The notes below the pieces were generated by a model, which did no database searches, was not told the origin of the DNA, and saw only the letters and a list, made by a program, of their open reading frames with translations. A stretch of 6,332 nt of DNA from JBHIFE01 sp046760985 (GTDB taxonomy: Bacteria; Chloroflexota; Dehalococcoidia; Dehalococcoidales; RBG-16-60-22), in the NCBI GenBank assembly GCA_046760985.1, contig JBHIFE010000079.1, positions 1 through 6,332 of the forward strand, given 5' to 3'. Below are positions 5,945 through 6,332 of this stretch, piece by piece. The number at the start of each line of letters is the position of its first letter. Position 1 is the first letter of the stretch. The translations under genes and the position numbers were made by a program.

Positions 5945-6130
5945 ATGTCGTTGCAAGTCTCGATACGTGAAGGTGAATCCCAAGATTCCCTGTTGCGTCG
6001 CTTTCAAAGGATGGTGCAGACGAGTGGAATTCTGCGCGAGGCAAAGACCCATCGTCATTTTCTATCCAAGGGAGAGACAGCACGTTTGAAAGCACAAAAG
6101 AGCGCCAGACGAAGGCACGGTTACGGGTAA
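5945..6130 (+). CDS. rpsU: Small ribosomal subunit protein S21 (bS21)
   Basis: bS21 is a small basic protein of the 30S subunit that sits near the 3' end of 16S rRNA and the anti-Shine-Dalgarno, aiding initiation. The 61 residues show the family pattern: MSLQVSIREGESQDSLLRRF (1-20), a helix with QRMVQTSGILREAKTHRHF (21-39), and a basic tail with KGETARLKAQKSARRRHG. I chose the ATG at 5945 because it gives the usual short N-terminus before VxVREGE. In-frame GTG 5930, TTG 5933 and ATG 5936 would add three to five non-conserved residues. None of these starts has a recognisable Shine-Dalgarno; the upstream stretch is TG-rich. The gene lies 80 bases after the zinc-ribbon stop, directly behind a strong hairpin, with no separate promoter visible, so it is likely in the same transcript. 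Confidence 0.93.
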   Translation: MSLQVSIREGESQDSLLRRFQRMVQTSGILREAKTHRHFLSKGETARLKAQKSARRRHGYG

Positions 6131-6131
6131 A

Positions 6132-6186
6132 CCAGAAAGGAACCAATGAGCTAATGTTTCTGGGCGAACTCAGCATAGGTACTTGA
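6132..6186 (+). promoter_or_regulatory. Hairpin and possible mini-ORFs in the rpsU-RRM spacer
   Basis: CCAGAAA (6132-6138) and TTTCTGG (6157-6163) form an exact 7-bp stem around an 18-base loop. Inside it, a Shine-Dalgarno-like AAAGGA (6136-6141) precedes ATG AGC TAA (6146-6154), a two-codon ORF (Met-Ser-stop). Its stop overlaps a second ATG (6154) opening a ten-codon ORF that ends at TGA 6184-6186. This resembles a leader-peptide arrangement ahead of the RRM gene, but such short ORFs occur by chance and no function is known. Confidence 0.3.
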
Positions 6187-6236
6187 GGCGAGACAGTCGG
6201 CGGGTGGTTGCGAAATTAAGCAAAAGGAGCACTAAT

Positions 6237-6332
6237 ATGAAAATCTATGTGGGTAACTTATCTTATAATGTCACTGAGGAAGAATTACGGCAAGAATTTG
6301 AGGCTTTTGGAGAGGTTGAATCTGTAAATATC
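6237..6332 (+). CDS. RRM-type RNA-binding protein, N-terminal fragment cut by window edge
   Basis: The frame is open from ATG 6237 to the right edge (32 codons). MKIYVGNLSYNVTEEELRQEF carries the RNP2 motif IYVGNL (residues 3-8), followed by the first RRM helix TEEELRQEFEAFGEV and the start of strand 2 (VESVNI). RNP1 would lie beyond the window. The start is secure: AAGGAG at 6224-6229 with a 7-base spacer. Bacterial single-RRM proteins of this type are usually about 80-110 residues and bind single-stranded RNA. In cyanobacteria, rbp genes are often paired with rpsU and induced by cold. Here rpsU lies 106 bases upstream on the same strand, so shared transcription and a related role are plausible. 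Confidence 0.93.
   Translation, partial: MKIYVGNLSYNVTEEELRQEFEAFGEVESVNI

Noticed and set aside
5837..6176. Minus-strand frames at 5837-6058 and 5943-6176 opposite rpsU
   Set aside because: They are antisense to the recognisable S21 frame and show no recognisable protein features.

Overview
The window looks like ordinary chromosome from a bacterium with intermediate GC content. The zf-trcl/CxxC-x17-CxxC zinc-ribbon protein, the small S21 next to an RRM protein, the PlsY variant and the base composition would fit Chloroflexota of the Dehalococcoidia type. That placement is inference from sequence character, not from a search. I see no mobile element, CRISPR array, tRNA or rRNA.

Left arm, minus strand (1-1518): mtaB, a radical-SAM tRNA methylthiotransferase, is followed after a short gap by the first 74 codons of a GHKL-type ATPase that runs off the left edge. 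The two probably share a transcript.

Divergent control region (about 1519-1697): two sigma70-like promoters face away from each other and overlap in their -10 boxes. One serves mtaB leftward and the other serves fabF rightward.

Centre, plus strand (1698-5299): fabF (beta-ketoacyl-ACP synthase II), recJ (single-strand exonuclease) and plsY (glycerol-3-phosphate acyltransferase) form a tight cluster. Two lipid-synthesis genes bracket a repair nuclease. The fabF reading frame appears to begin at an ATA codon placed ideally behind a perfect AGGAGGT; the first conventional start would delete the first beta strand of the fold. recJ starts at TTG, 2 bases after the fabF stop.

Right arm, plus strand (5425-6332): a near-consensus promoter (TTTACA-18-TATAAT) drives a roughly 100-base leader and then a small double-zinc-ribbon protein, ribosomal protein S21 (rpsU) and an RRM RNA-binding protein cut by the right edge. 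Each junction in this cluster carries RNA structure. An 8-bp inverted repeat captures part of the zinc-ribbon ribosome binding site. A 14-bp hairpin precedes an rpsU that has no Shine-Dalgarno sequence. A 7-bp hairpin enclosing a tiny ORF precedes the RRM gene. This looks like a post-transcriptionally controlled RNA/translation module and is the most interesting part of the window. The fabF start is the most striking single-base oddity.
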